DNA from: Erythrobacter donghaensis | Lineage (GTDB): Bacteria; Pseudomonadota; Alphaproteobacteria; Sphingomonadales; Sphingomonadaceae | DNA length: 15,741 nt | Direction of reading: 5' to 3' | NCBI RefSeq assembly: GCF_001557325.1 | Contig: NZ_LSJS01000155.1 | Location: forward strand, 1 to 15,741 | Notes under the pieces: model-generated | Seen by the model: only the letters and a program-made list of their open reading frames with translations | Told to the model about the DNA's origin: nothing | Databases searched by the model: none | Program-made: the position numbers and the translations under genes | Part shown: positions 1-9,204 of the stretch, one piece after another | How the letters are laid out: each line of letters opens with the position of its first letter | Numbering within the stretch: position 1 is the first letter of the stretch

Positions 1-1452
1 GGGCCGGGGGTGGCCTACCGCCTGTGGGAGGAGGCCGCGCACGCGGGGCTCCCGCCCTTCGCGCCGGCCGAGATCATGCAGGCCGACCTCGCCCCGCTGT
101 TGCTGCGGCTGGCGAAATGGGGGACGGCCGATCCGGCGGGCCTGCCATGGCTCGATCCGCCGCCGGAAGCCTCGACCGCCGCTGCAAGGCGTGCGCTGGA
201 AGCGCTCGGTGCGCTCGATCAGGCCGGGCGGATCACCGCGCTCGGGCAGGCGATCGCGAGCCTGCCGATGGCGCCCGATCAGGCCGCAGCCGTGCTCCAC
301 GGGGCGGCGGCGGGCGTGGGCGAGGATGCGGCGCGGCTGGTGATGCTCTTGCAGGAGCGCGGACTGGGCGGGCGCGGGGAGGACCTGATGCAGCGCCTCG
401 TCCGCTGGCGCGGCGACCGCGCGCCGCGCAGCAGCGCGGCGGCGGGGATCGCAAAGCGCTGGGCGGGGCAGGCGGCCAAGCTCGCCAGCGTGATCGGCGA
501 AAGCCCTGTGCAGGACGCCGCCGAGGCGCTTGCGCTCGCCCGGCCCGACTTTGTCGCGCGTCGCCGCGACGCCAGCGGCGAGCACTGGCAGAGCGCCGGG
601 GGGCGGGGCTACATCCTCGACCCCGCCTCGCCGCTCGCCCGCGCCGAGTGGATCGTGATCGGCGACGCGCAGGGGCAAGCCAAGGGTGCGCGCATCACCG
701 CGGGCGCGGAGATCGCGCCAGAACGCATCGCCGCGCTGTTTGCGAGCGAGCTTCAGCAACGCGTCACAACCCGCTGGAATAACGAGAAGAACCGCGTCGA
801 GGCACGGCGTGAACGGCGGCTCGGCGCGATCGTGCTGGCGAGCGTGCCCGAGCCTTCGCCCGATCCTGCGCTGCTTGTGGATATCCTTGTGGAGAAGGCG
901 CTGGAGAAGCTGGGGGAAGTGCTCCCGGCGGGCTTCCTCGCCCGCGCCCGCTTTGCCGGGGTCGAGACGCTTTCGCCCGAAACCCTGCGCACACGCGCTG
1001 CCGAGTGGCTCGTCCCGCTGCTCTCCGGTCGTCGTGACCTCGAGTTGCCGCCGCACCGCTATGTCGAGGCGGCATTGAGCCTGCTCGACTGGACCGAGCG
1101 ACAGGCGCTCGACAAGGCAGCGCCCACGCACTTCACCTCGCCTGCCGATACCCGCCACCTGATCGACTACGCTGGCGACGATGCGCCGAGCGTCGAGGTC
1201 AGGGTGCAGGGGCTGTTCGGGCTTGACGCGCAGCCGATGATCGGCAGCACACCGCTGCTGCTCAAGCTCACCAGCCCCGGCGGGCGTCCGGTGCAGTCGA
1301 CCCGCGATCTTCCCGGCTTCTGGCGCGGCAGCTGGCGCGATGTGGTGAAGGACATGAAGGGCCGCTATCCCAAGCACCGCTGGCCCGACCAGCCTTGGCT
1401 GGAGAAGCCGAGCATGAAGACCAAAAATGCCTTCAACCGGAGCGATTCGTGA
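1..1452 (+). CDS. hrpB: ATP-dependent helicase HrpB, C-terminal part (5' end outside window)
   Basis: The frame is open from the first base, and its first residues (GPGVAYRLW) match the end of the helicase core of HrpB, where the family reads roughly RAGRTxPGxCYRLW. The 483 visible residues therefore hold the winged-helix/ratchet-like part (MQADLAPLLLRLAKWG, about residues 24-39, and the ALGALDQAGRITALGQAIASLP stretch) and the HrpB-specific C-terminal domain, ending in the diagnostic LTSPGGRPVQSTRDLPGFW and WRDVVKDMKGRYPKHRWPD segments. The N-terminal RecA domains with Walker A and DEAH lie outside the window. HrpB is a DEAH/RHA-type putative RNA helicase of unclear physiological role in the cytoplasm. 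The apparent GTG start at 10 is not a real start; the gene is simply cut by the window. The next gene begins 14 bp downstream, suggesting cotranscription. Confidence 0.93.
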   Translation, partial: GPGVAYRLWEEAAHAGLPPFAPAEIMQADLAPLLLRLAKWGTADPAGLPWLDPPPEASTAAARRALEALGALDQAGRITALGQAIASLPMAPDQAAAVLHGAAAGVGEDAARLVMLLQERGLGGRGEDLMQRLVRWRGDRAPRSSAAAGIAKRWAGQAAKLASVIGESPVQDAAEALALARPDFVARRRDASGEHWQSAGGRGYILDPASPLARAEWIVIGDAQGQAKGARITAGAEIAPERIAALFASELQQRVTTRWNNEKNRVEARRERRLGAIVLASVPEPSPDPALLVDILVEKALEKLGEVLPAGFLARARFAGVETLSPETLRTRAAEWLVPLLSGRRDLELPPHRYVEAALSLLDWTERQALDKAAPTHFTSPADTRHLIDYAGDDAPSVEVRVQGLFGLDAQPMIGSTPLLLKLTSPGGRPVQSTRDLPGFWRGSWRDVVKDMKGRYPKHRWPDQPWLEKPSMKTKNAFNRSDS

Positions 1453-1466
1453 ATTAAGGGGCGGGC

Positions 1467-1745
1467 ATGAGCGCTCGTATCTATCAGAAGCCCAAGCACG
1501 CCATGCAGTCCGGCAAGGCCCATACCGACGAGTGGGTGCTGGAATTCGAGCAGCCGGAGGCCCGCTTTGCCGACCCGCTGATGGGCTGGACCGGGAGTGC
1601 CGACACCCGGTCGCAGGTGCGCCTGACCTTTCCCGACAAGGATGCGGCCAAGGCCTATGCCGAGAGATACGGCATCCCCGCGCGCGTGATCGCCACGCCG
1701 CCCAAGCGCCTGAAGCTCCAGGCCTACGCCGATAATTTTCGCTGA
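1467..1745 (+). CDS. NDUFS4-family NADH dehydrogenase (complex I) accessory protein
   Basis: A 92-residue protein with the ETC complex I subunit (NDUFS4-like) signature: YQKPKHAMQSGKAHTDEWVLEF near the N-terminus, then DPLMGWTGSADTRSQVRLTF, then the KDAAKAYAERYGI helix. In mitochondria and alphaproteobacteria this family is a supernumerary subunit on the peripheral arm of respiratory complex I, so a role in NADH:ubiquinone oxidoreductase assembly or stability at the cytoplasmic face of the inner membrane is likely. Length is normal for the bacterial family, which lacks the mitochondrial presequence. The ATG is preceded by an AAGGGG ribosome binding site about 7 bp upstream. It follows hrpB by 14 bp, which implies cotranscription although no functional link is obvious. 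The alternative overlapping start at 1427 lies in another frame and gives a low-complexity Arg/Ala-rich product, so it was not used. Confidence 0.9.
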   Translation: MSARIYQKPKHAMQSGKAHTDEWVLEFEQPEARFADPLMGWTGSADTRSQVRLTFPDKDAAKAYAERYGIPARVIATPPKRLKLQAYADNFR

Positions 1746-1845
1746 TCTTGTTGCGTAGCCCCGTCCGGGTGTTCACGCTTGCGGCCCTTCGGACCTGTTT
1801 GAGCCATAATCTCTGTTGAAATTCGCAGTGGCTCCCGCCATATGC

Positions 1846-1942
1846 CCACCCGGGAGTCGGGTGGACGTTTGCGTCCGCTCACCGTGTCAGGGCCGGAAGG
1901 CAGCAGCACAGGTGGATTGCGGCGGGTCGCCCGGCTCCTTTT
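1846..1942 (+). ncRNA. ffs: Small signal recognition particle RNA (4.5S RNA)
   Basis: The diagnostic domain IV core GTGTCAGGGCCGGAAGG with the GGAA tetraloop at 1895-1898 is present, followed by CAGCAGCACA, so the asymmetric Ffh-binding internal loop is recognisable. Outside it, CACC/GGTG and an outer helix (GGAG at 1853-1856 with CTCC at 1935-1938, and CGGG with CCCG next to it) close a rod-like hairpin of roughly 90-100 nt. A run of T follows at 1939-1943 and probably ends transcription. The RNA scaffolds Ffh for cotranslational membrane targeting. It lies directly upstream of dnaX, an arrangement common in bacteria. Exact ends are estimated from pairing, with about 5-10 nt uncertainty at the 5' end. 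Confidence 0.9.
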
Positions 1943-2017
1943 TCACCGACATCTTTTCACCGGCATCGCCGCCATGCCCTGCATGACAAACCCCGCCCGA
2001 GCGCCTAGCTTGGTTCA

Positions 2018-3844
2018 ATGAGCGATTCCGATCCCGACCTGCCCGAGGAAGACACCCGGCCGACCGCCGCCGAGCTCGAGGCGGCAGGGCAGAGCGCGCT
2101 GTTCGGCGATCCGGCACCCGCACCCGCGCCCGCGCCGGAGGCGCCTCCGCCAGCGGCCGCGCCCCCCGCCGCGCCCGCTCAGCCCCCTCGGCCCGCACCG
2201 GCATCGGCGGGCGGCGCGCAGCCCTACCGCGTGCTCGCCCGCAAGTACCGCCCGCAGACCTTCTCCGAGCTGATCGGGCAGGAGGCTATGGTGCGCACGC
2301 TAGCCAATGCCATCGCCCGCGAGCGGCTCGCCCATGCCTTCCTGATGACCGGGGTGCGCGGGGTCGGCAAGACCTCGACCGCGCGGCTGATCGCCAAGGC
2401 GCTGAACTGCGTCGGGCCGGATGGGCAGGGCGGGCCGACGATCGACCCCTGCGGGGTGTGCGAGCCCTGCACCGCCATCGCCGAAGGCCGCCATATCGAC
2501 GTGATCGAGATGGACGCGGCCTCCAACACCGGGGTCGACGATGTGCGCGAGATCATCGAGCAGGTGCGCTATGCGGCGGTCTCGGCGCGCTACAAGATCT
2601 ACATCATCGACGAAGTCCACATGCTGTCGCGCAACGCTTTCAACGCCTTGCTCAAGACACTTGAGGAACCGCCGCCGCATGTGAAATTCCTGTTCGCCAC
2701 CACCGAGGTCGACAAGCTTCCGGTCACCGTGCTCAGCCGCACCCAGCGCTTCGACCTGCGGCGCATTCCCGCCGCGCTGCTGGCCGAACATTTCGCCAAG
2801 GTCTGCGCCCTCGAAGGCGTGGAGGCCGAGGGTGAGGCATTGAGCATCATCGCCAATGCAGCGGAAGGCTCGGTGCGCGACGGGCTCTCGATCCTCGACC
2901 AGGCAATCGCCCATGCCGATCTCGACGGCGAGGGCAAGGTTGCCGCGGCACGCGTGCGCGACATGCTCGGGCTCGCCGACAAGAGCGCGCAGCGCCGCCT
3001 GCTCGGGCACCTGTTGTCGGGCGATGCCAAGGCCTTGCTGGCTGCGGTTGACGAGCAATATGCGCTGGGTGTCGAGCCACTCGCGCTGATGCGTGCGCTG
3101 ATGGACCTTGTCCACCGCGTCACCCTTGCGCAGGTCTCGGGCGGCGAACCCGATGCGGCGGCCGAGGACGAGCGCGCCGCGCTCGCCGATTTCGCCGCGC
3201 GGCTCGGGGCGGCGGAGTTGCACCGGCTGTGGCAGTTGCTGCTCAAGGGGCACGACGAGGTGCGCACCGGCCCCGATCCGCTGGTCTCGCTCCAGATGGC
3301 GCTGCTGCGCATCCTTCATGCCGCACAGATGCCTGACCCGGGCAAGCTCGCGCGGCGGATCGAGGAGCTGGCGGCGGGCGGGCTCGCAGCTGCGCCGGTG
3401 GCCGAGGGCGCCGCGCCGGCCCCCGCGCCGGTGGCGGCCTCGCCCAACCAGAGCTGGGCCACGCTGGTCGACGCGGTCGACGCCTCGGGCCAGCTGCGCA
3501 TCGCCCAGATGATGCGTGACCGGGTGCGGGTGATCGAGCTCGGTCCCGAGCGCCTCGTCTACCAGCAGGCCGACAGTTTCCCCGATGACCCCGCGCCTGA
3601 GATCCGCGAGGCGCTGTTCAAGCTTACGGCCAAGCGCTGGCAGGTCGAGCGCGGCTCCGGGCAAGCGCAGCCCTCCTTGCGCGAAGCTGCCGAGGCCGCT
3701 GCCGCCGCCGAGGACGCGCGCATCCGCTCGGACCCCCTGGTCAAGGCCGCATTCGAAGCCTTCCCCGATGCCGAACTGCTGGACGCCCCCTTGAAGGCCG
3801 CAGTCGGTGGGGGAAGCCCGAGCTCTAGCCCCCCCTGGAAGTGA
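2018..3844 (+). CDS. dnaX: DNA polymerase III subunits gamma and tau
   Basis: Clamp-loader ATPase of the replicative polymerase, 608 residues. The AAA+ core begins at about residue 70 with YRVLARKYRPQTFSELIGQE. Walker A is GVRGVGKTST (112-121), the zinc module uses Cys131, Cys145, Cys148 and Cys151, Walker B is IYIIDEVH (194-201), and sensor 1 plus the arginine-finger region is FATTEVDKLPVTVLSRTQRFD (about 226-246). Domain III covers roughly residues 310-440. A Pro/Ala linker (about 454-475) leads to the tau-type C-terminal domain. Before the core there is an unusual acidic then Pro/Ala-rich extension of about 68 residues (AP repeats at 31-40). The ATG is the only sensible start, but no clear Shine-Dalgarno precedes it. 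The SRP RNA lies upstream and ybaB follows 13 bp downstream. No A-rich slippery site for a programmed gamma frameshift is seen. Confidence 0.95.
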   Translation: MSDSDPDLPEEDTRPTAAELEAAGQSALFGDPAPAPAPAPEAPPPAAAPPAAPAQPPRPAPASAGGAQPYRVLARKYRPQTFSELIGQEAMVRTLANAIARERLAHAFLMTGVRGVGKTSTARLIAKALNCVGPDGQGGPTIDPCGVCEPCTAIAEGRHIDVIEMDAASNTGVDDVREIIEQVRYAAVSARYKIYIIDEVHMLSRNAFNALLKTLEEPPPHVKFLFATTEVDKLPVTVLSRTQRFDLRRIPAALLAEHFAKVCALEGVEAEGEALSIIANAAEGSVRDGLSILDQAIAHADLDGEGKVAAARVRDMLGLADKSAQRRLLGHLLSGDAKALLAAVDEQYALGVEPLALMRALMDLVHRVTLAQVSGGEPDAAAEDERAALADFAARLGAAELHRLWQLLLKGHDEVRTGPDPLVSLQMALLRILHAAQMPDPGKLARRIEELAAGGLAAAPVAEGAAPAPAPVAASPNQSWATLVDAVDASGQLRIAQMMRDRVRVIELGPERLVYQQADSFPDDPAPEIREALFKLTAKRWQVERGSGQAQPSLREAAEAAAAAEDARIRSDPLVKAAFEAFPDAELLDAPLKAAVGGGSPSSSPPWK

Positions 3845-3857
3845 TGGAGTACCCCCG

Positions 3858-4199
3858 ATGAAGTCGATGGAAGAGATGATGGCCGCCGCCCAGAAGGCTG
3901 CCGAGACCATCCAGAAGCAGATGAACGAGATGCAGGTGAAGCTCGATTCGATCGAAGTCGAGGGTCAGGCGGGCGGGGGCCTCGTCAAGGTCCGTGCCAG
4001 CGCCAAGGGCCGCATCCTCGGGGTGGCGATCGATGACAGCCTGATGGTGCCCGACGACAAGCAGATCCTCGAGGATCTGGTCGCGGCCGCCTTCAACGAC
4101 GCGCGCGACCGGGCGGACCGTGTGTCGGAACAGCAGATGAAGGACATGCAGTCCTCGATGGGCCTTCCGCCGGGCTTCAACCTGCCGGGATTGGGGTGA
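3858..4199 (+). CDS. ybaB: YbaB/EbfC-family nucleoid-associated DNA-binding protein
   Basis: A 113-residue protein with the complete YbaB pattern: an N-terminal amphipathic helix rich in Met, Gln and Lys (MAAAQKAAETIQKQMNEMQ), the conserved IEVEGQAGGGLVKVRASAKG sheet region (about residues 33-52), and the C-terminal helix with NDARDRADRVSEQQM, ending in a Gly/Pro-rich tail GLPPGFNLPGLG. Family members form dimers that bind DNA and associate with the nucleoid; the gene is classically linked to dnaX and recR. The start is chosen at the ATG preceded by GGAG with 8 bp spacing, immediately after the dnaX stop; the frame stays open 51 bp upstream inside dnaX, but that part lacks the family's sequence. 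Here recR does not follow: the next gene is convergent, with only 7 bp between stop codons and no room for a terminator. Confidence 0.94.
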   Translation: MKSMEEMMAAAQKAAETIQKQMNEMQVKLDSIEVEGQAGGGLVKVRASAKGRILGVAIDDSLMVPDDKQILEDLVAAAFNDARDRADRVSEQQMKDMQSSMGLPPGFNLPGLG

Positions 4200-4206
4200 G
4201 GCGAGA

Positions 4207-4608
4207 CTAGACCGCCTTTCGTCCGAAGCCCCCGCGCTGTACGGGCGCGGGAGCCGGGGGGGCTGGTTGCGGTGCGGGCTCCTCGCTCTCGCGCAACTTG
4301 CGCTGCTCCATGTAGCGCGCAAAGGCCTCGTCTGCGTCGAAGTCGGAGACCGGCAGCTCCTCTTCGCTGAAGCGGCTGCGGCCCTCGGGCTTGCGGTAGG
4401 TCTTGCCGGTCGCCACGCCCCACAGGTCGGCCAGTGCGCTGCGCAGGCCGCGCCAGATGCAGATGTTGCCCGCCGCCACCATCAGCAGCTTTGGGAGGGT
4501 GCCGCCGACACCCATGTCCATGATCGCTTGCGGCGCGCCCCCACCGTGCAGCGCGGCGGCGGCGATGTTGAGGCCGAGGCCGCAGGCAATCCAGGTCACG
4601 GTCTTCAT
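4207..4608 (-). CDS. Small membrane protein, paralog of the neighbouring gene (function unknown)
   Basis: A 133-residue protein that I do not recognise as a named family. Residues 4-20 (VTWIACGLGLNIAAAAL) form a hydrophobic segment, and a second, weaker one lies at about 36-51 (GTLPKLLMVAAGNICIW). A short basic stretch with LWGVATGK (62-69) follows, then an acidic region, the motif FDADEAFARYMEQR (90-103), a Pro/Ala linker (about 111-123), and the C-terminus RGGFGRKAV. Start: the ATG has GGAG about 9 bp upstream; the frame is open further upstream but those residues are compositionally noise. The next gene upstream on this strand carries the same FDADxAFARYMEQR and GFGRK motifs in the same order, so the two are paralogs. 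Predicted topology is a membrane anchor with a cytoplasmic, charged tail that could recruit a partner; this is inference. Confidence 0.8.
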   Translation of the reverse strand: MKTVTWIACGLGLNIAAAALHGGGAPQAIMDMGVGGTLPKLLMVAAGNICIWRGLRSALADLWGVATGKTYRKPEGRSRFSEEELPVSDFDADEAFARYMEQRKLRESEEPAPQPAPPAPAPVQRGGFGRKAV

Positions 4609-4717
4609 CGCGCGTCGCTCCGGTTCGCACGGACCGAGAAATAGCGGGTGAGGGTTAACACCGCGTGGGGATCTGCCGATCGGTGCATGCGGGGGCGAGA
4701 CGCTCTCCGAGAGAGGG

Positions 4718-5137
4718 TCAGGCGCCCTTGCGTCCGAACCCGCGCGGCTGCGGCAGCGGCGTGCTCTGGCCCGACGCGGGAGGAGCCTGCGGCCGGCTAT
4801 CGCCGCGCTGCTCCATGTAGCGGGCGAAGGCTGCATCGGCATCGAAACTGTCGGAGCCGTCGGCGGGCACGGGGTCAGCCAGACGGCGGGCGGGGCGCGC
4901 GTCCCCCTCCGGGCCGCTTCCACCTGATCCGCCGCCCCGATTCTTGCCCGTGAAGTTGTCCCACAGAACCCGACCCGCCTTGATGAAGCAGAACGCGGCG
5001 CCGAGCAGGACGGCGAGTGCGAGGAAATAGATCGGCAGACGTTCGCTCGGATTTGTCCCGGTGTCGCCGACAGCTTCGATCGCGTGCGACAGGGCGAGCA
5101 ACACAAAACCTCCCATCACCCAGAACATCGCCTTCAT
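4718..5137 (-). CDS. Small two-TM membrane protein, paralog of the neighbouring gene (function unknown)
   Basis: A 139-residue protein of no family I can name. It has a hydrophobic N-terminal segment (residues 4-20, MFWVMGGFVLLALSHAI), a second transmembrane segment (35-53, PIYFLALAVLLGAAFCFIK), then GRVLWDNFTGK (55-65), a Gly/Ser/Pro-rich linker, the motif FDADAAFARYMEQR (98-111), another Pro/Gln linker and the C-terminus RGFGRKGA. This repeats the layout of the gene downstream on the same strand: two hydrophobic segments, an LW...TGK stretch, FDADxAFARYMEQR and GFGRK. I chose the ATG at 5137, with GGAGG spaced 5 bp upstream, over the GTG one codon earlier, which would sit only 2 bp from the ribosome binding site. 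It is divergent from lon, with about 120 bp between the starts, and 109 bp separate it from the paralog. Confidence 0.82.
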   Translation of the reverse strand: MKAMFWVMGGFVLLALSHAIEAVGDTGTNPSERLPIYFLALAVLLGAAFCFIKAGRVLWDNFTGKNRGGGSGGSGPEGDARPARRLADPVPADGSDSFDADAAFARYMEQRGDSRPQAPPASGQSTPLPQPRGFGRKGA

Positions 5138-5259
5138 CACTTCCTCCCATGGGTTGCGGGAGAGCCTAAGCTCAAAGTCTTAAATCTCAGTCATTCATGT
5201 CCACAACCTAGCCCGCGTGCCCCATTGCGATGGGCCCTGCCGCTTCCCATATCTCCAAC
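5138..5259. promoter_or_regulatory. Divergent intergenic region between the small membrane gene and lon
   Basis: About 120 bp separate the starts of two divergent genes, so both promoters probably lie here. The only locally AT-richer patch is around 5171-5200 (CTCAAAGTCTTAAATCTCAG and following). I could not match a convincing heat-shock (RpoH-type) or housekeeping pair of boxes, so only the regional assignment is supported. Confidence 0.35.
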
Positions 5260-7674
<2,415 letters not shown>

Positions 7675-7828
7675 GCCGCTAGAAGGCCGCCACTTGCCGT
7701 GATTCGCGGCAGGGTCGCATTTATCCGTCAGTCGGCAAAGCGGGACCGAGCCCTTGCGTCCAATCCAGGTTAGGCGCGGGAAGTTCCATGTCTTTTTGTG
7801 CGCGCCCGGGCCCGAAGCCGGATAGGCT

Positions 7829-7857
7829 TTGACAGGGTTGGCAAAAAGGTCTCAATT
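7829..7857 (+). promoter_or_regulatory. Candidate promoter for the HU gene
   Basis: A perfect TTGACA -35 hexamer is present at 7829-7834. At 17 bp spacing the -10 position reads TCAATT, a poor match (3 of 6). It sits about 65 bp upstream of the ribosome binding site of the HU gene in a 247-bp gap after lon. The -35 alone is convincing; the pair is tentative. Confidence 0.3.
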
Positions 7858-7921
7858 TGCGGGCTTTCGACAAACGCGATTCCACCGATACGACGAAATT
7901 CTGAAGCGAGGGGGTTCCCAT

Positions 7922-8194
7922 ATGAATAAGAACGACCTGATCAGCGAAGTTGCCAACGCGAGCGGTCTTTCGAAGAACGATGCATCGAGCGCGGTCGAAA
8001 GCGTGTTCGACGCGATCACCAAGGCGCTTTCGAGTGGCGACGAGGTGCGGCTGGTCGGCTTCGGCACCTTCTCGGTCGCCAAGCGCAAGGCATCGACGGG
8101 GCGCAATCCGCGCACCGGCGAGCCAATGAAGATCAAGGCCTCCAACCAGCCCAAGTTCAAGGCGGGCAAGGGGCTTAAGGACGCGGTCAACTAA
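7922..8194 (+). CDS. hupB: HU-family DNA-binding protein
   Basis: A 90-residue histone-like protein, full length for the HU family. It begins MNKNDLISEVA, has the dimerisation helices, then GFGTF (46-50) and the DNA-embracing arm with GRNPRTGEPM (60-69), in which Pro63 is the conserved intercalating proline. It ends FKAGKGLKDAVN, typical of HU rather than IHF. HU bends and compacts DNA and assists replication, recombination and transcription. The start is the ATG preceded by GAGGGGG about 7 bp upstream; the open frame runs upstream to a TTG that is actually the start of the TTGACA promoter element and was rejected. It lies downstream of lon and has its own likely promoter. A strong hairpin terminator follows 27 bp after the stop. 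Confidence 0.96.
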   Translation: MNKNDLISEVANASGLSKNDASSAVESVFDAITKALSSGDEVRLVGFGTFSVAKRKASTGRNPRTGEPMKIKASNQPKFKAGKGLKDAVN

Positions 8195-8221
8195 GCCGCG
8201 CGCATCAGTTACAGGGGCATG

Positions 8222-8260
8222 AAAAACCCCGCCAGCGACGCCGCTGGCGGGGTTTTTCTT
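8222..8260. terminator. Strong bidirectional intrinsic terminator
   Basis: A perfect 16-bp stem (AAAAACCCCGCCAGCG at 8222-8237 with its complement at 8242-8257) closes a 4-nt loop. The A tract on one side and the T tract on the other make it functional in both directions. It lies between the stops of the HU gene (plus) and the convergent lipoprotein gene (minus) and probably terminates both. Confidence 0.93.
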
Positions 8261-8276
8261 TAGCGATCGGTCTTGC

Positions 8277-9179
8277 TCAGTTCCCGGCGGCGATCAGCGC
8301 GGTCGGGGCCTGCGAGGTGCGCGGGTTGATCTGCCACACCAGCGCCTCGCCCGCCGCACCCGCGACCGGGCCTTCGTCGGTGTTATTGGCAAGGATGCGC
8401 ATGCCGGCCGCGGCGCGGACGGTGAATGTGCCGTCGATCTGGGGCACGCCCGGAATTGCGGCCGGGTCCTTGCCCGCCTCGCGCGCTTCCTCGGCTGCGC
8501 CCATCGCCGCAAGTCCCGCGAAGGAGCCAGCACCCAGCACCGTGCCGAGCCCCCCGCTCTCGGGGCTCTGCGCGGCAAAGCCGGGCGCGTTGATCCGCAC
8601 CTGACCGCCCTTGCGCAGGTAGACCTGCAAGAAGGGGTTGGTGGCGGGAAAGCCCTCGATCAGCGGGAACAGGAAGTCGTGCCCCATCGTGCCGGTGATC
8701 CGGTAGCTGACATCGAACACCCCGTCGCCCTTGTGGACCACACGCTCCCAGCCCTTCTGGCGCTGGAGGATCTTGACGAGCTCGTCGGCGGCCTTGGGAT
8801 CGGACGGGTCGATCCCGCCCATCAGCGCGGCCATCTGCTGAGCCTGCTTCTTTTCCCGCTCGGCACGCTCGGCCGCGCCCGCTTCCCAATCGGCGCGCTG
8901 GGCGGCGAGTTCCTCTTCCGAGCAATCGCGCGGCTCGAAGGTGTCGTCATTGTAGCATTCGTTCGGGGTGAACTGCTCTTTCCCCGCATCCATCTGCGCC
9001 AGCTTGGAGAGGCCGAGGAAGAAGATCTCGCCTTCATAGGTGAAGGTGAAGCTGTCCGGCCCGGTGATCGCGAGCTCGGAGGTGAACTTGCCCGGCGTCA
9101 TGAAGCAGCCGCTGAGCGCCAGCGCGAAGCCGGCGAGCAGCGCGGCGGCGCGCAGGCGAATGTCAGTGAATATGGTCAT
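8277..9179 (-). CDS. Predicted lipoprotein, function unknown
   Basis: A 300-residue secreted protein. The N-terminus MTIFTDIRLRAAALLAGFALALSGC is a type II signal peptide with lipobox LSGC; Cys25 would be lipidated. The mature part has a beta-rich start (FTSELAITGPDSFTFTYEGEIFFL), a possible disulfide pair (Cys75, Cys86), a charged Ala/Glu/Gln helical stretch likely to be coiled (about 90-120), and a C-terminal beta-rich part (GVFDVSYRITGTMGHDFLFPL, then FTVRAAAGMRILANNT). I recognise no named family; similar lipoproteins are common in Sphingomonadales. The start is the ATG with GAGGGGG about 9 bp upstream; the 26 residues upstream in frame are basic noise. It lies 25 bp downstream of rlmB on the same strand and is probably cotranscribed with it. 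Location would be the periplasmic face of the inner or outer membrane. Confidence 0.85.
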   Translation of the reverse strand: MTIFTDIRLRAAALLAGFALALSGCFMTPGKFTSELAITGPDSFTFTYEGEIFFLGLSKLAQMDAGKEQFTPNECYNDDTFEPRDCSEEELAAQRADWEAGAAERAEREKKQAQQMAALMGGIDPSDPKAADELVKILQRQKGWERVVHKGDGVFDVSYRITGTMGHDFLFPLIEGFPATNPFLQVYLRKGGQVRINAPGFAAQSPESGGLGTVLGAGSFAGLAAMGAAEEAREAGKDPAAIPGVPQIDGTFTVRAAAGMRILANNTDEGPVAGAAGEALVWQINPRTSQAPTALIAAGN

Positions 9180-9204
9180 GGTATTTCCCCCTCTCGCTGG
9201 TCTT

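Noticed and set aside
2018..3844. Programmed frameshift site producing a short gamma form of DnaX
   Set aside because: I looked for an A-rich slippery run followed by a hairpin between the AAA+ part and the C-terminal domain and saw none.
2300..3910. Long open frame on the minus strand opposite dnaX (about 536 codons)
   Set aside because: It is the mirror of a clear dnaX gene in very GC-rich DNA, has low-complexity Arg/Gly/His-rich sequence with no recognisable domain, and covers all dnaX motifs on the other strand.
5171..5225. Possible heat-shock promoter in front of lon
   Set aside because: A CTTAAA and a few CAT-containing words are present, but no pair has the spacing of an RpoH-type promoter.
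7829..7921. Upstream extension of the HU gene from a TTG codon
   Set aside because: The TTG is part of a TTGACA promoter hexamer, the added residues are not HU-like, and the ATG at 7922 has a good ribosome binding site and gives a 90-residue HU.
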